Shown in pieces: positions 18,431 to 28,636 of a DNA stretch of 64,000 bases (its first letter is position 1; each line of letters starts with the position of its first letter). The DNA comes from MPNO01 sp965205995 (GTDB lineage Bacteria; Pseudomonadota; Alphaproteobacteria; MPNO01): assembly GCA_965205995.1 (NCBI GenBank), contig OZ242200.1, positions 4,216,001-4,280,000 of the forward strand, read 5' to 3'. A program made the translations under genes and the position numbers. A model generated the notes under the pieces. It saw only the letters and a program-made list of their open reading frames with translations, was not told the origin of the DNA and ran no database searches.

Positions 18431-19942
18431 TCACGCGGGCGTGGTTGCGATGCGGCGGTAGCTCATCGCCTCGGCGATATGCGGCCGGCCGACGGCGGCG
18501 GCGCCATCCAGGTCGGCGATGGTCCGCGCCACGCGCAGCACCCGGTGATAGCCGCGCGCCGTCAGCTTGAGCGCCTCGGCGGCCTGGATCAGCAGCCCCT
18601 TGCCGTCCGCGTCGGGCGAAGCGGCGGCTTCGAGCGCCTCCCCTTCGGCCTCGGCGTTGGTGCGGATGCCGGCATCCCGGTAGCGGGCGGACTGGACCGC
18701 GCGCGCCGCGCCGACGCGGGCCGCGATCTCGGCCGAGCCCTCGGCCGGCGGCGGCAGCGCGAGATCCGCGACATCGACCGCCGGCACGTCGATGTGAAGG
18801 TCGATGCGGTCGAAGAGCGGCCCCGAAATCCGCGCCTGATAGTCGGCCGCGCAGCGCGGCGCCCGGCTGCAGGCCTGGCCCGGGTCGTCGAGCCAGCCGC
18901 AGCGGCAGGGGTTCATCGCGGCGACGAGCTGGAACCGTGCCGGATAGCTGACATGGGTGTTGGCGCGCGCGATCACCGCCTGGCCGGACTCGACGGGCTG
19001 GCGCAGCGCCTCCAGCGCGGCGCGGTTGAACTCCGGCAACTCGTCGAGGAACAGGACGCCGTTATGCGCGAGCGAGACCTCGCCCGGCCGCGCCCGCCGC
19101 CCGCCGCCGATGATCGCCGCGGGGGATGCGGTGTGATGCGGGTTGCGGAACGGGCGGCTGCGCGACAGCTTGCCGTCGGCGAGCGCCCCCGCGACCGAAT
19201 GGATCATCGAGACCTCCAGCGTCTCCGCGGGGTCGAGCGGCGGCAGGATGCCGGGAAGCCGCGACGCCAGCATGGACTTGCCGGCGCCGGGCGGGCCGAT
19301 CATCAGCAAGTTGTGCCCGCCGGCCGCGGCGATCTCCAGCGCGCGCTTGGCGCTCTCCTGACCCTTGATGTCGCGCAAATCGGCGACCGGGGCGGTTTCC
19401 TCGGCGAGCCGCGGCTCCGGCGGGGTCAACACCTGGACGCCCTTGAAATGGTTGATCAGCTGGATCAGGCCTCGCGGCGCGAGCACGTCGAGGCCGCCGG
19501 CGAACGCCGCCTCCCCGCCGGAGACCGCCGGGCAGACAATGCCGCGGTCGGACCCCGCCGCCGCCATCGCCGCGAGCAGCACACCCGCTACCGGGCGGAT
19601 CGAGCCGTCGAGCGCGAGCTCGCCGAGGGCCAAATAGCCGTCGACCGTATCCGACGGAAGCACCTCCATCGTTAGCAGCAGGCCGAGGGCGATGGGCAGG
19701 TCGAAATGGCTGCCCTCCTTGACCACGTCGGCCGGCGAGAGGTTGACGATGATGCGCCTCGGCGGCAGCGACAGCCCGATCGAGGCCAGCGCCCCGCGCA
19801 CCCGCTCGCGCGACTCGCCAACCGCCTTGTCGGGCAGGCCGACGACCATGAAGGCGGGGAGCCCGCTCACCACCTGGACCTGCACCTCGATGTCGAGAAC
19901 CTCGATACCGTGAAATGCGACGGTGCGGATACATGCAACCAT
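18431..19942 (-). CDS. comM: YifB/ComM family Mg-chelatase-like AAA+ ATPase
   Basis: 503 aa, the normal length. The N-terminal Lon-like domain contains VVGLPDKAVGESRERVRGAL; the AAA+ core has Walker A GPPGAGKSMLASRLPG (about 215-230), Walker B FLDELPEF, and the C-terminal helical domain. ComM is a hexameric helicase that promotes branch migration in natural transformation; in many alphaproteobacteria its role has not been tested. It is a single gene divergent from the ABC-F gene side only by orientation; the intergenic gap is 54 bases. Confidence 0.95.
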   Translation of the reverse strand: MVACIRTVAFHGIEVLDIEVQVQVVSGLPAFMVVGLPDKAVGESRERVRGALASIGLSLPPRRIIVNLSPADVVKEGSHFDLPIALGLLLTMEVLPSDTVDGYLALGELALDGSIRPVAGVLLAAMAAAGSDRGIVCPAVSGGEAAFAGGLDVLAPRGLIQLINHFKGVQVLTPPEPRLAEETAPVADLRDIKGQESAKRALEIAAAGGHNLLMIGPPGAGKSMLASRLPGILPPLDPAETLEVSMIHSVAGALADGKLSRSRPFRNPHHTASPAAIIGGGRRARPGEVSLAHNGVLFLDELPEFNRAALEALRQPVESGQAVIARANTHVSYPARFQLVAAMNPCRCGWLDDPGQACSRAPRCAADYQARISGPLFDRIDLHIDVPAVDVADLALPPPAEGSAEIAARVGAARAVQSARYRDAGIRTNAEAEGEALEAAASPDADGKGLLIQAAEALKLTARGYHRVLRVARTIADLDGAAAVGRPHIAEAMSYRRIATTPA

Positions 19943-19996
19943 GGCGATATCATAGCGTATTCGTCATCGCCGCATAATTGCAGAGGCCAGCCCCGG

Positions 19997-21868
19997 CTAA
20001 CCCGTCCCGGCGCGTTCGAGCGCCTCGACGGCGGAGAGCCAATCGCGCTCGGCCGCCGCCTCCGCCCGTTTCGCGTCGGCCAGCTTCTTGCTCAACGCCG
20101 CGATATGGGCGGCATCGTCCTCCCGGGCCGCCGAGACGAGTGCCGCGTGGAGACAGCGCTGGGTTTCCTGGGCGCGCGCGATCCGTTTCTCCGCCGCGTC
20201 GACGGCATCCTTGAGGGGTTTCCGCCGGTCGCGGAAAGCCGCTGCCGCCTGCCGCGCGGCCTTGCGGCCGGGGGGCGGTCCGGCGTCGGCGTCCGTTCGC
20301 CGTGTATCGGCGTCGCCGAGGATTTCCGCCCGATAGTCGGCGAGATCGCCGTCGAAGGCCCGCACCGTGCCGCCTTGCACCAGCCACAATCGATCGGCCA
20401 CGAGCTGGACCAGATGCATGTCGTGTGTGATCAGGACGACCGCGCCTGAATAGGTCTGGAGCGCATCGACCAGCGCGCGCCGGCTCTCGATATCGAGATG
20501 GTTGGTCGGTTCGTCGAGCACCAGCAATTGCGGCGCCCGGCTCGATATGAGCGCCAGGTTGAGCCGCGCCTTCTCGCCGCCCGAAAGGGCGGCAACCGGC
20601 ACATCCGCCTTCTCTCCGCTGAACCCGAACCCGCCGAGCCGGGTGCGGACGCGTTGGGGCGCGGCGTCGGGCATCAGCCGCGCGAGGTGGCCAAACGCCG
20701 TGCCGTCGGGCTGCAGCGTGTCGATCTGATGTTGCGCAAAATAGCCGACCGCGAGGTTGCGCACCCGCGTCACGGTGCCCCGCTCCGGCGGCAGCAGATC
20801 CGCCAACAGCCTGGCGAAGGTCGACTTGCCATTGCCGTTCGCGCCGAGAAGCGCGACCCGTTCGTCCGGGTCGATCCGCAGGTTCAGGGCTCTCAGCACC
20901 GGACGGCCCGGCTCGTAACCGACGGCGACTTGGGCGAGGTTGATCAGCGGCGGGGCGAGCCCGGCCGGCTCGGGGAACGTCAGGTCGGCCGTCCGCTCAT
21001 CGGCGGCGACCGGCAGGTCGGCGAGCCTGGCGAGGGCCTTGACCCGGCTTTGCGCCTGACGCGCCTTGCTCGCGTTGTAGCGGAAGCGGTCGACGAAGCC
21101 CTGGAGCTGGCGCCGCTGCGCATCGATGCGGGCCTGCTGCGCCTTTGTCGCGGCGACCCGCTCGGCATGAGCCTTGGCGAAGCGCGTGTAGTTGCCGGGA
21201 TAGAGAGTGAGCCCCCCGCCCGCCATATGCAGGATGCCCTCCGGCACCGCATCGAGCAGGGTGCGGTCATGGCTCACCACCACGAGCGCCCCGGGATAGC
21301 GCTTGAGATGGGACTCCAGCCATGCCGCCGCTTCGAGATCGAGATGGTTCGTCGGCTCGTCGAGCAGCAGCAGGTCGGGCTCGACGAAGAGCCCGGCGGC
21401 GAGCGCGACCCGCATGCGCCAGCCGCCGGAGAGACTGGCGAGCGGCGCCTGTTGCATCGCCTCGTCGACGCCGAGCCCGGCGAGCAACCGCGCGGCGCGC
21501 GCCGGCGCCGCATGCGCGCCGATCTCCGCCAGCCGGGCCTCGATCTCGGCGCGGCGCGTCCCCTCGGCGCCCTCTGCCTCGGCGATCAGGGAAGCGCGTT
21601 CCAGATCGGCGGCAAGCACGGCGGCGCGCGGCGTCTCCGGGCCGCCCGGGACCTCCTGATCGACCAGCCTGATGGACCGGCCGCGGGCGCGATGCATCGC
21701 GCCCTCATCGGGATCGAGCCGGCCCGCGATGAGGCGAAGCAGGGTGGTCTTGCCGCAGCCATTGCGTCCGACCAGCCCGAACTTGCGGTTCGCGCCGACC
21801 TGCGCGGACACGCCTTCGAAGAGGAGATGCCCCTCAACCCGGTAGGCGATGTTCTCGAGGGTCAGCAT
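19997..21868 (-). CDS. ABC-F family ATPase (YheS/Uup-like)
   Basis: 623 aa from ATG 21868 (MLTLENIAYRVEGHLLFEGV). It has two ABC cassettes on one chain and no membrane segments: Walker A GRNGCGKTTL and GANGNGKSTF, signatures LSGGWRMR and LSGGEKARL, Walker B LLLLDEPTNHLD and LLVLDEPTNHLD. A charged linker of about 80 residues between the cassettes and a C-terminal coiled-coil-rich tail (KLADAKRAEAAAERDW) are typical. ABC-F proteins act at the ribosomal E site to relieve stalled or slowed translation. The frame stays open far upstream to 27208, but that extension lies antisense to PBP and indolepyruvate genes and was rejected. Confidence 0.93.
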   Translation of the reverse strand: MLTLENIAYRVEGHLLFEGVSAQVGANRKFGLVGRNGCGKTTLLRLIAGRLDPDEGAMHRARGRSIRLVDQEVPGGPETPRAAVLAADLERASLIAEAEGAEGTRRAEIEARLAEIGAHAAPARAARLLAGLGVDEAMQQAPLASLSGGWRMRVALAAGLFVEPDLLLLDEPTNHLDLEAAAWLESHLKRYPGALVVVSHDRTLLDAVPEGILHMAGGGLTLYPGNYTRFAKAHAERVAATKAQQARIDAQRRQLQGFVDRFRYNASKARQAQSRVKALARLADLPVAADERTADLTFPEPAGLAPPLINLAQVAVGYEPGRPVLRALNLRIDPDERVALLGANGNGKSTFARLLADLLPPERGTVTRVRNLAVGYFAQHQIDTLQPDGTAFGHLARLMPDAAPQRVRTRLGGFGFSGEKADVPVAALSGGEKARLNLALISSRAPQLLVLDEPTNHLDIESRRALVDALQTYSGAVVLITHDMHLVQLVADRLWLVQGGTVRAFDGDLADYRAEILGDADTRRTDADAGPPPGRKAARQAAAAFRDRRKPLKDAVDAAEKRIARAQETQRCLHAALVSAAREDDAAHIAALSKKLADAKRAEAAAERDWLSAVEALERAGTG

Positions 21869-22111
21869 AAGTGGGCGGATAACCGATGACGAGCCGAAGG
21901 GAAAAACCGGCTCCGTCATAGTCGCTGCGAAGTGGGGGGACAAGGGAATGGCCGGTCCGGCGGCGCCGATGGCGCCGGGGATTCGATATCGGCCGGCACG
22001 CCGCCCCTTCAATGGCTTATTTTTCCCGGGTATCGGAGTTTCGCGCGAGGTGACATTGCGGCCCCGAGCCGCGTCTCGCATATCCGGTTCGCGGACAGGG
22101 CAGGGCCTCGG

Positions 22112-24016
22112 ATGGCACGGCGCCGATCGAAACAGCTTGGCGGCAGGGGCGGCGCGGCGGAGAAGCGGCGAAGCGGCGTCCGCACCCGCCCGGACCGCAA
22201 AGCCGGCGGCGAGGCGAATTCCGCCGCGCGCCGTTCGGCGCGCCGCGGCTGGGTGGCGCGGCTTGCCCGCTGGACGCTGGTGGCCGGTATCTGGGTCGGC
22301 GTCGCGGTCGCCGGCGCGGTTGCCTGGTACGCCTGGGACCTGCCCGATCTGTCGCGGCTGGAGACCCCGACGCGCCACCCGGCGGCGCTGCTCAGGACCG
22401 TCGACGGGGCGGCACTCGCGCGCTACGGACAGCTCTATGGCGGCGCGGTCCGCTTCGGCGAGCTGCCCTTCTATTTCGTCCAGGCGGTGAGCGCGATCGA
22501 GGACCGGCGCTTCTTCGAGCATCCGGGGATCGATGTCTGGGGTATTCTGCGGGCGGCGGCCGCCAATATCCGCGCCGGCAAGGTCCGGCAGGGCGGCAGC
22601 ACGCTGACCCAGCAGCTCGCCAAGAACCTCTTCCTCTCGCCGGAGCGGACGGTCAGGCGCAAGATCCAGGAAGCGATCGCCGCGCTCTGGCTCGAGGCGC
22701 GGTTCTCCAAGCGCCAGATCTTCGAGATCTACATCAACCGGGTCTATTTCGGTTCCGGCGCCTATGGCGTCGCCGCCGCGGCGCGGCGCTATTTCGGCGG
22801 GACGGCGCGGGACCTCTCGCTGTTCGAGGCGGCAATCCTCGCGGGGCTTCTCAAGGCACCGTCGCGCTATTCTCCGGTGCGCGACGCGGACGCGGCGAAG
22901 GCTCGCGGACTCCAGGTGCTCCGGGCGATGGTCGATACCGGGGACCTGACCGAAGCCGAGGCCGCGGCGGCGCAGCGGACGCCGCTTCGCCTGCGCGAGG
23001 AGACCGGGCCGGGCGCGCGCTATTTCGCCGACTGGGCGCTGCAGCGCGCGCTCGGCCATGTCGGGCGCGGCCCGCAGGATATCGACATCCGCACCACACT
23101 CGATACCGGGCTGCAACGCATCGCCGAGCGCCACGCCGAGGCCCTGCTGGCGAGCGAGGGAACGGCCGGGCGGGTCTCCCAGGTCGCGGTGGTGGCGATG
23201 TCGACCAAGGGCGCGATCCGCGCGATGGTGGGCGGGCGCGTCTATTCCGCGAGCCAGTTCAACCGCGCCACCCAGGCGTGGCGGCAGCCGGGCTCGGCGT
23301 TCAAGCTGTTCGTCTACCTCGCCGGGCTGGAAGCCGGGCTGGCGCCGGACGACGTCTTCGTCGACAAGCCGGTCGCCGTCGCCGGATGGCGCCCGCGCAA
23401 CTATGACGGCCGCCACCACGGCGCGATGCCGCTGGTGCGCGCCTTCGCCCGGTCGATCAACACCGTCGCGGTCCAGGTCAGCGAGCGCGCCGGGCGCCGC
23501 CGGGTGATCGATGCGGCGCGGCGCCTCGGCATCACCACGCCGATCGCGCCGCATCCCTCGCTCGCGCTCGGCACCAGCGAGGTGACGCTGATCGAGCTCA
23601 CCGCGGCCTATGCCGCCGTCGCCAATGGCGGAATCGCGGTCTGGCCCTATGGCGTCACCGCAATCGACGCCGTGGGCGGGGAGCGCCTCTACCGGCGCAG
23701 CGGCGCGCCGGCGTCCCGGGTGATCGCCAAGAAACGGGCGCGCGCCCTCAGGCGCATGCTGCGGCAGGTCGTGCGCAGCGGCACCGGGCGGGCGGCGCGG
23801 CTCGGCGGGTCGGAGGGCGGCAAGACCGGGACCAGCCAGAGCTTCCGCGATGCGTGGTTCGTCGGGTTCGCCGGCGATCTCGTGGCCGGCGTCTGGGTCG
23901 GCAATGACGACGAACGGCCGATGGCCAAGGTCACCGGCGGCGCCCTGCCGGCGCGCATCTGGCGGGCGCTGATGCGCGACGCCGAAGCGGCCCGCGCGGC
24001 CCGCCGCAGGAAATGA
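22112..24016 (+). CDS. Class A penicillin-binding protein (PBP1-type transglycosylase/transpeptidase)
   Basis: 634 aa from ATG 22112 (AGGG before it). A basic, Arg-rich cytoplasmic N-terminus of about 55 residues precedes a single membrane anchor (WTLVAGIWVGVAVAGAVAWY). The glycosyltransferase domain has EDRRFFEHPGID and GGSTLTQQLAKNLFLSPERT; the transpeptidase has SxxK as GSAFKLF, SxN as SIN, and KTGT. It polymerises and crosslinks peptidoglycan in the periplasm. It is shorter than classic PBP1A (about 800 aa) and lacks the OB-fold insert. A hairpin resembling a terminator follows the stop. Confidence 0.95.
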   Translation: MARRRSKQLGGRGGAAEKRRSGVRTRPDRKAGGEANSAARRSARRGWVARLARWTLVAGIWVGVAVAGAVAWYAWDLPDLSRLETPTRHPAALLRTVDGAALARYGQLYGGAVRFGELPFYFVQAVSAIEDRRFFEHPGIDVWGILRAAAANIRAGKVRQGGSTLTQQLAKNLFLSPERTVRRKIQEAIAALWLEARFSKRQIFEIYINRVYFGSGAYGVAAAARRYFGGTARDLSLFEAAILAGLLKAPSRYSPVRDADAAKARGLQVLRAMVDTGDLTEAEAAAAQRTPLRLREETGPGARYFADWALQRALGHVGRGPQDIDIRTTLDTGLQRIAERHAEALLASEGTAGRVSQVAVVAMSTKGAIRAMVGGRVYSASQFNRATQAWRQPGSAFKLFVYLAGLEAGLAPDDVFVDKPVAVAGWRPRNYDGRHHGAMPLVRAFARSINTVAVQVSERAGRRRVIDAARRLGITTPIAPHPSLALGTSEVTLIELTAAYAAVANGGIAVWPYGVTAIDAVGGERLYRRSGAPASRVIAKKRARALRRMLRQVVRSGTGRAARLGGSEGGKTGTSQSFRDAWFVGFAGDLVAGVWVGNDDERPMAKVTGGALPARIWRALMRDAEAARAARRRK

Positions 24017-24033
24017 CCCGGAGCGACGGTTGC

Positions 24034-24078
24034 CGCGCGCCGCCCGCTTCCCATTGCGGCGCGCGCACCCCATTTTAT
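24034..24078 (+). terminator. Candidate terminator after the PBP gene
   Basis: A perfect nine-pair stem, CGCGCGCCG (24034-24042) and CGGCGCGCG (24057-24065), with a 14-base loop, 18 bases after the PBP stop. A short ATTTTAT run follows after a few bases (24072-24078). The weak U tract makes it a moderate candidate. Confidence 0.45.
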
Positions 24079-24124
24079 CGGTTGAACCAGAGGACCCGAC
24101 GGCCGAGCCGTCCGGGATAAAGCC

Positions 24125-27100
24125 ATGGTACCGGCGCAGGTTACGCTCGATGACAAATACGCGCTCGAATCGGGCCGGGTCTATCTGACCGGCACCCAGG
24201 CGCTGGTCCGCCTGCCGCTGATGCAGCGCAGGCGCGATCTGGCGGCGGGCCGCAACACGGCCGGGTTCATCTCGGGCTATCGCGGATCCCCGCTCGCCGG
24301 CTACGACACTGCGCTGTGGCGCGCCAAGAGCTTCCTCGAAGAAAACCGCATCCATTTCGAGCCCGGACTCAACGAGGATTTGGCGGCGACCTCGGTCTGG
24401 GGCTCGCAGCAGGTGAACCTGTTCCAGGGCGGGCGCTATGACGGCGTGTTCGCGATCTGGTACGGCAAGGGGCCGGGGCTCGACCGGTCGATGGACGCGA
24501 TGCGCCACGCGAGCGCCGCCGGCACCTCGCTGCATGGCGGGGTGCTGGCGCTGGTCGGCGACGACCACGGCGCGGCCTCCTCGACCCTGCCGACCCAGTC
24601 CGAGCACAACTTCGCGGCCCTGATGATGCCCGTCCTGCACCCGGCCTCGGTGCAGGAATATCTCGATTTCGGGCTGATCGGCTGGGCGATGTCGCGCCAT
24701 TGCGGCATCTGGGTCGGCTTCAAGTGCCTGACCGAGACGGTCGAGAGCTCGGCCAGCGTGAGCGTGGACCCCGGCCGCGTGGCGATCGCGGTCCCCGACG
24801 ACGAGCCGCCCGGCGATACCGCGATCCGGCTGGGCGAGGACCGGCTCCAGATCGAGGCGAAGCTGCAGGAGGACAAGGTCTATGCCGCGCTGCGCTTCGC
24901 GCGGGCGAACCGGATCGACCGGCTGGTCTGGGACAGCCCGAGGCCGCGCTTCGGCATCCTTACCGCCGGAAAATCCTATCTCGACGTGCGCCAGGCCTTC
25001 GACGATCTCGGCATCGGCGAGGCCAAGGCGGCGGAGCTCGGGATCAGGGTCTACAAGCCGGGCATGGTCTGGCCGCTGGAGCGCTCGGGCGCGCGCGACT
25101 TCGCCGACGGGCTGGAGGAGATCCTGGTCGTCGAGGAAAAGCGCGCGGTGATGGAAAACCAGCTCCGCGCCGAGCTCTACAACTGGAAGGAAAGCGCCCG
25201 GCCGCGGATCGTCGGCAAGTTCGACGAGGAGGGGAACTGGCTGCTGCCGGCCGCCGGCGAGCTCACCCCGGCCATGGTCGCCAGGGCGATCGCCGGGCGC
25301 ATCGGGCGCTACCACACGAGCGTCCGGATCGCCGACCGGCTGGACGAGATCGAGGCCAAGGAGCGCGCGCTTTCCGGCTACACGCCCGAGCTCCAGCGCA
25401 GCCCCTATTTCTGCTCCGGCTGCCCGCACAACACATCGACCAAGGTGCCCGAGGGCAGCCGGGCCGAGGCCGGCATCGGCTGCCACTGGATGGCGCTGCT
25501 GATGGACCGGTCCGCCGCGACCTATTCCCATATGGGGGGCGAGGGGGCGAACTGGATCGGCCAGGCGCCGTTCACCGACCAGAACCACGTCTTCGTCAAT
25601 CTGGGGGACGGCACCTACCATCATTCCGGCATCCTCGCGATCCGCGCCGCGGTGCTTGCCGGGGTCAACGTCACCTACAAGGTGCTCTACAACGACGCCG
25701 TCGCGATGACCGGCGGCCAGCCCCAGCCCGTCACGCCGCAGCAGATCGCGGCCCAGGTGCTGGCGGAAGGCGTCGCCCGGGTGGACGTGGTCGCCGACCA
25801 CCCCGGCAAGTACACCGGGCGCGCGCCGTTCCCGGGCAGGCTCAAGATCCATCACCGCGACGAGCTCGACCGCGTCCAGCGCGCGCTGCGCGGGACCGAA
25901 GGCGTCACCGTGCTGATCTACGACCAGACCTGCGCGGCCGAACTGCGCCGCCGCCGCAAGCGCGGCACGGCGCCCGACCCGGATGTCCGCGTCTTCATCA
26001 ACGAGGCGGTGTGCGAGGGGTGCGGCGACTGCTCGGCCAAGTCGAACTGCGTCTCGATCGAGCCGCTGGAGACCAGATACGGGCGCAAGCGGCGGATCAA
26101 CCAATCCTCCTGCAACAAGGATCTGTCCTGCGTCAACGGCTTCTGCCCGAGCTTCGTCACGCTGACCGGCGCCCGGATCCGGCGGGCGCGCGCCGGCGGA
26201 GACGCGCTGCCCGCCCTCCTCGCCGGCCTGCCCGAGCCCGACCGGCCGGAGCTCGATGAGCCCTACGACATCCTGGTGACCGGCATCGGCGGCACCGGCG
26301 TGGTGACCATCGGCGCGATCCTCGGCATGGCCGCCCATTTGGAGGACAAGGGCGTCACCGTCCTCGACCAGTCGGGGCTCGCCCAGAAAAACGGGGCGGT
26401 GGTGAGCCATGTCCGCATCGCCGCCGCGCCGGAAGAGCTGCACGCGGTGCGCATCGCGGCGGGAAAGGCGCGGCTGCTGCTGGCCTGCGACGCGGTGACC
26501 GCCGGCGGCGCGGACGCGCTGGCCAAGCTGGGAGGCGGGCGGACCAGGGCGGTGGTCAACCGGGACGTGGCGCCGACATCGGCGTTCACCCTCGACGGGG
26601 ACGCGCCCTTCGACAGGGACTCGCTGTTCGCCGCGATCCAGGACGCGGCGGGCCACAACCTGACCGAACTCGTCGACGCGACCCGGATTGCCACCGCGCT
26701 CCTGGGCGATGCCATCGCGACCAACTTGTTCATGGTCGGCTATGCCGTCCAGCGCGGGCTGGTCCCGGTCTCGGTCGCGACGCTCGAACGCGCGATCGAG
26801 CTCAACGGCGTCGCCGTGGAGGCCAACAAGGAGGCGCTCGGCTGGGGCCGCGTCCAGGCCGCCCGGCCGGAAGCGGTGTCCGAGGCGCTGGAGCGCGCCG
26901 GGATGGCGCCCGAGCCCGAGCGGCGGCCCGAGACCCTGGAAGAGATCGTCGAGGACCGCGCGGCGCTGCTCACCGCCTGGCAGGACGCGGCTTACGCCGG
27001 ACGCTACAGGGAACTCGTCGCGCGCGCCGAGGCGGCGGATCGCGCGCGCGGCGACCCGTCGCTCGACTTCGCCCGCGCGGTCGCGCGCTGCGCCGCCAGG

Positions 27101-27616
27101 CTGATGGCCTACAAGGACGAGTACGAGGTCGCCCGGCTCTACACCGACCCGGCCTTCATGGCACGGCTGAAGGCGCAGTTCGAGGGCGATTTCAGGCTGT
27201 CCTTCCACCTCGCTCTGCCGCTCTTGCGCCGCCCCGACCCGACCACCGGGGAGCCGCGCAAACGCAGCTTCGGGCCCTGGACGATGGCCGCCTTCCGCGT
27301 GCTCGCGCGGATGAAACGCCTGCGCGGCGGGAGGTTCGACATCTTCGCCCGCAGCCCGGACCGGCGCCTCGAACGCGGTCTGGTCGGGTGGTATTTCGCG
27401 CTCGTCGAAGACCTTGCCGAGGGGCTCACCGAGGAAAACTACGAAACCGCGATCGCGCTCGCCGGCCTGCCCGGGAAGATCCGCGGCTACGGGCCGGTCA
27501 AGGCGCGGAGCGTCGCCGAGGCGAAGCGGAGGGAAGCCGAGCTGAGGGAATCCTGGCCGAACCCGCCGGCGCGGCAGACGAGCCCAAGGGAGGCGGAGCT
27601 CATTCCGGCCAGGTGA
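24125..27616 (+). CDS. Indolepyruvate ferredoxin oxidoreductase, fused alpha/gamma form
   Basis: 1163 aa, the single-chain length found in many Proteobacteria. It oxidatively decarboxylates indolepyruvate and other aryl-2-oxoacids to acyl-CoA using TPP, CoA and ferredoxin. The N-terminal pyrimidine-binding domain starts at residue 1, the TPP region has LYNDAVAMTGGQPQPV near 525, a ferredoxin-like segment has CEGCGDCSAKSNC near 637, and the gamma-type domain begins at ILVTGIGGTGVVTIGAILG near 718. The start follows a weak ribosome site (GGGATAAAG). It has no cotranscribed partner gene. Such enzymes serve aromatic amino-acid and arylacetate catabolism. Confidence 0.96.
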   Translation: MVPAQVTLDDKYALESGRVYLTGTQALVRLPLMQRRRDLAAGRNTAGFISGYRGSPLAGYDTALWRAKSFLEENRIHFEPGLNEDLAATSVWGSQQVNLFQGGRYDGVFAIWYGKGPGLDRSMDAMRHASAAGTSLHGGVLALVGDDHGAASSTLPTQSEHNFAALMMPVLHPASVQEYLDFGLIGWAMSRHCGIWVGFKCLTETVESSASVSVDPGRVAIAVPDDEPPGDTAIRLGEDRLQIEAKLQEDKVYAALRFARANRIDRLVWDSPRPRFGILTAGKSYLDVRQAFDDLGIGEAKAAELGIRVYKPGMVWPLERSGARDFADGLEEILVVEEKRAVMENQLRAELYNWKESARPRIVGKFDEEGNWLLPAAGELTPAMVARAIAGRIGRYHTSVRIADRLDEIEAKERALSGYTPELQRSPYFCSGCPHNTSTKVPEGSRAEAGIGCHWMALLMDRSAATYSHMGGEGANWIGQAPFTDQNHVFVNLGDGTYHHSGILAIRAAVLAGVNVTYKVLYNDAVAMTGGQPQPVTPQQIAAQVLAEGVARVDVVADHPGKYTGRAPFPGRLKIHHRDELDRVQRALRGTEGVTVLIYDQTCAAELRRRRKRGTAPDPDVRVFINEAVCEGCGDCSAKSNCVSIEPLETRYGRKRRINQSSCNKDLSCVNGFCPSFVTLTGARIRRARAGGDALPALLAGLPEPDRPELDEPYDILVTGIGGTGVVTIGAILGMAAHLEDKGVTVLDQSGLAQKNGAVVSHVRIAAAPEELHAVRIAAGKARLLLACDAVTAGGADALAKLGGGRTRAVVNRDVAPTSAFTLDGDAPFDRDSLFAAIQDAAGHNLTELVDATRIATALLGDAIATNLFMVGYAVQRGLVPVSVATLERAIELNGVAVEANKEALGWGRVQAARPEAVSEALERAGMAPEPERRPETLEEIVEDRAALLTAWQDAAYAGRYRELVARAEAADRARGDPSLDFARAVARCAARLMAYKDEYEVARLYTDPAFMARLKAQFEGDFRLSFHLALPLLRRPDPTTGEPRKRSFGPWTMAAFRVLARMKRLRGGRFDIFARSPDRRLERGLVGWYFALVEDLAEGLTEENYETAIALAGLPGKIRGYGPVKARSVAEAKRREAELRESWPNPPARQTSPREAELIPAR

Positions 27617-28037
27617 CGATGCGGTCCTCGGGATCGTCGCCCCGGCGTTCCGGCACGACCCGGCCGCGCACCGAGATGCCGGCCTGGTGCACGGTTTCCG
27701 GATCGCCCGAGACCAGCGGGTGCCACCAGGCGAGGTCGCGCCCCTCGGCGACCAGCCGGTAGGCGCAGGTCGACGGCAGCCAGCGCAGCTTCCGCACCTG
27801 CTCCGGCGTGAGGTCGACGCAATCCGGCACCAGAAGCGTCCGCTGGCGGTAGCGCGTGCAGCGGCAGGTTCCGAGGTCGAGCAGGCGGCAGGCGATGTCG
27901 GTGTAGTCGATCTCGCCGGTATCGCTGTCCTCGAGCTTGATCAGGCAGCAGCGCGCACAGCCGTCGCACAGCCCCTCCCATTCGTCGCGCGTCATCTCCT
28001 CGAGCGGCTTGGTCCGCCAATAGGGCGCTTCGTCCAT
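27600..28037 (-). CDS. YcgN/UPF0260 family cysteine-cluster protein
   Basis: 145 aa, usual length for the family. The N-terminal Cys pattern CDGCARCC (about 26-33) and the later CRLLDLGTCRCTRY fit a zinc- or iron-sulfur-binding cluster of eight conserved cysteines. Its biochemical function is not established. It overlaps the end of the indolepyruvate oxidoreductase by 17 bases on the opposite strand and lies nine bases downstream of the SCO1 gene on the same strand. Confidence 0.9.
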   Translation of the reverse strand: MDEAPYWRTKPLEEMTRDEWEGLCDGCARCCLIKLEDSDTGEIDYTDIACRLLDLGTCRCTRYRQRTLLVPDCVDLTPEQVRKLRWLPSTCAYRLVAEGRDLAWWHPLVSGDPETVHQAGISVRGRVVPERRGDDPEDRIVTWPE

Positions 28038-28045
28038 GGCCGGGC

Positions 28046-28636
28046 TCAGGACACCAGCTCGCGCAGCCGCTTCGCCATCGTGTCGGGCGCGGTGCCGTGG
28101 CTGAAATGGGTGAGGTAGAGCCCGTCGGGATCCATCAGATAGATCACCGATGAGTGGTCCATCAGGTAGTTCTCGCCGGCCTTGGGGTCGTCGACCTTGG
28201 CGTAGTAGACCCGGTAGGCCCGCGCCGCCTTGCTCACCTGGGCGGAATTGCCGGAAAGCCCGATCAGCCGCGGGTGGAAATTGCCGATATAGTCCTTCAG
28301 CACGCCGGGCGTGTCGCGGTCGGGATCGATGGTGATGAAAACCGGCTGCACGAGCGCGGCGTCGGGGCCGAGCTCGTCGAGCGCGATCAGCATGTCGGCG
28401 AGCGCGGTCGGGCAGACATCGGGGCAGAAGGTGTAGCCGAAATAGATCAGCGCATGGCGCCCCTTGAGGTCGGCCTCGGTGCGCTCCGCCCCGGTGTGGT
28501 CGACCAGGGTGAACGGCCCGCCGATCTTGGCGAGCCCGCCGCCGTCCTCGCGCCAGACATAGACGGCGAGGATCGCCGCCACCGCGATCGTCATGAACAC
28601 GGTGGCGAGGATGATGGTGACCTTGCGATCGGACAT
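28046..28636 (-). CDS. SCO1/SenC family copper chaperone
   Basis: 196 aa with a single N-terminal membrane anchor (VTIILATVFMTIAVAAILAV), so the domain lies in the periplasm. The thioredoxin-like core carries the copper-binding CPDVC motif (in FGYTFCPDVCPTALADM) and the conserved distant His in LMDHSSVIYL. SCO proteins help build the CuA site of cytochrome c oxidase or reduce its cysteines. It is probably cotranscribed with the YcgN-like gene. No cytochrome oxidase gene lies in the window. Confidence 0.95.
   Translation of the reverse strand: MSDRKVTIILATVFMTIAVAAILAVYVWREDGGGLAKIGGPFTLVDHTGAERTEADLKGRHALIYFGYTFCPDVCPTALADMLIALDELGPDAALVQPVFITIDPDRDTPGVLKDYIGNFHPRLIGLSGNSAQVSKAARAYRVYYAKVDDPKAGENYLMDHSSVIYLMDPDGLYLTHFSHGTAPDTMAKRLRELVS

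Noticed and set aside
21869..27208. Upstream continuation of the ABC-F frame to a 2403-codon ORF
   Set aside because: Only the C-terminal 623 codons match ABC-F; the rest is antisense to the PBP and indolepyruvate genes.
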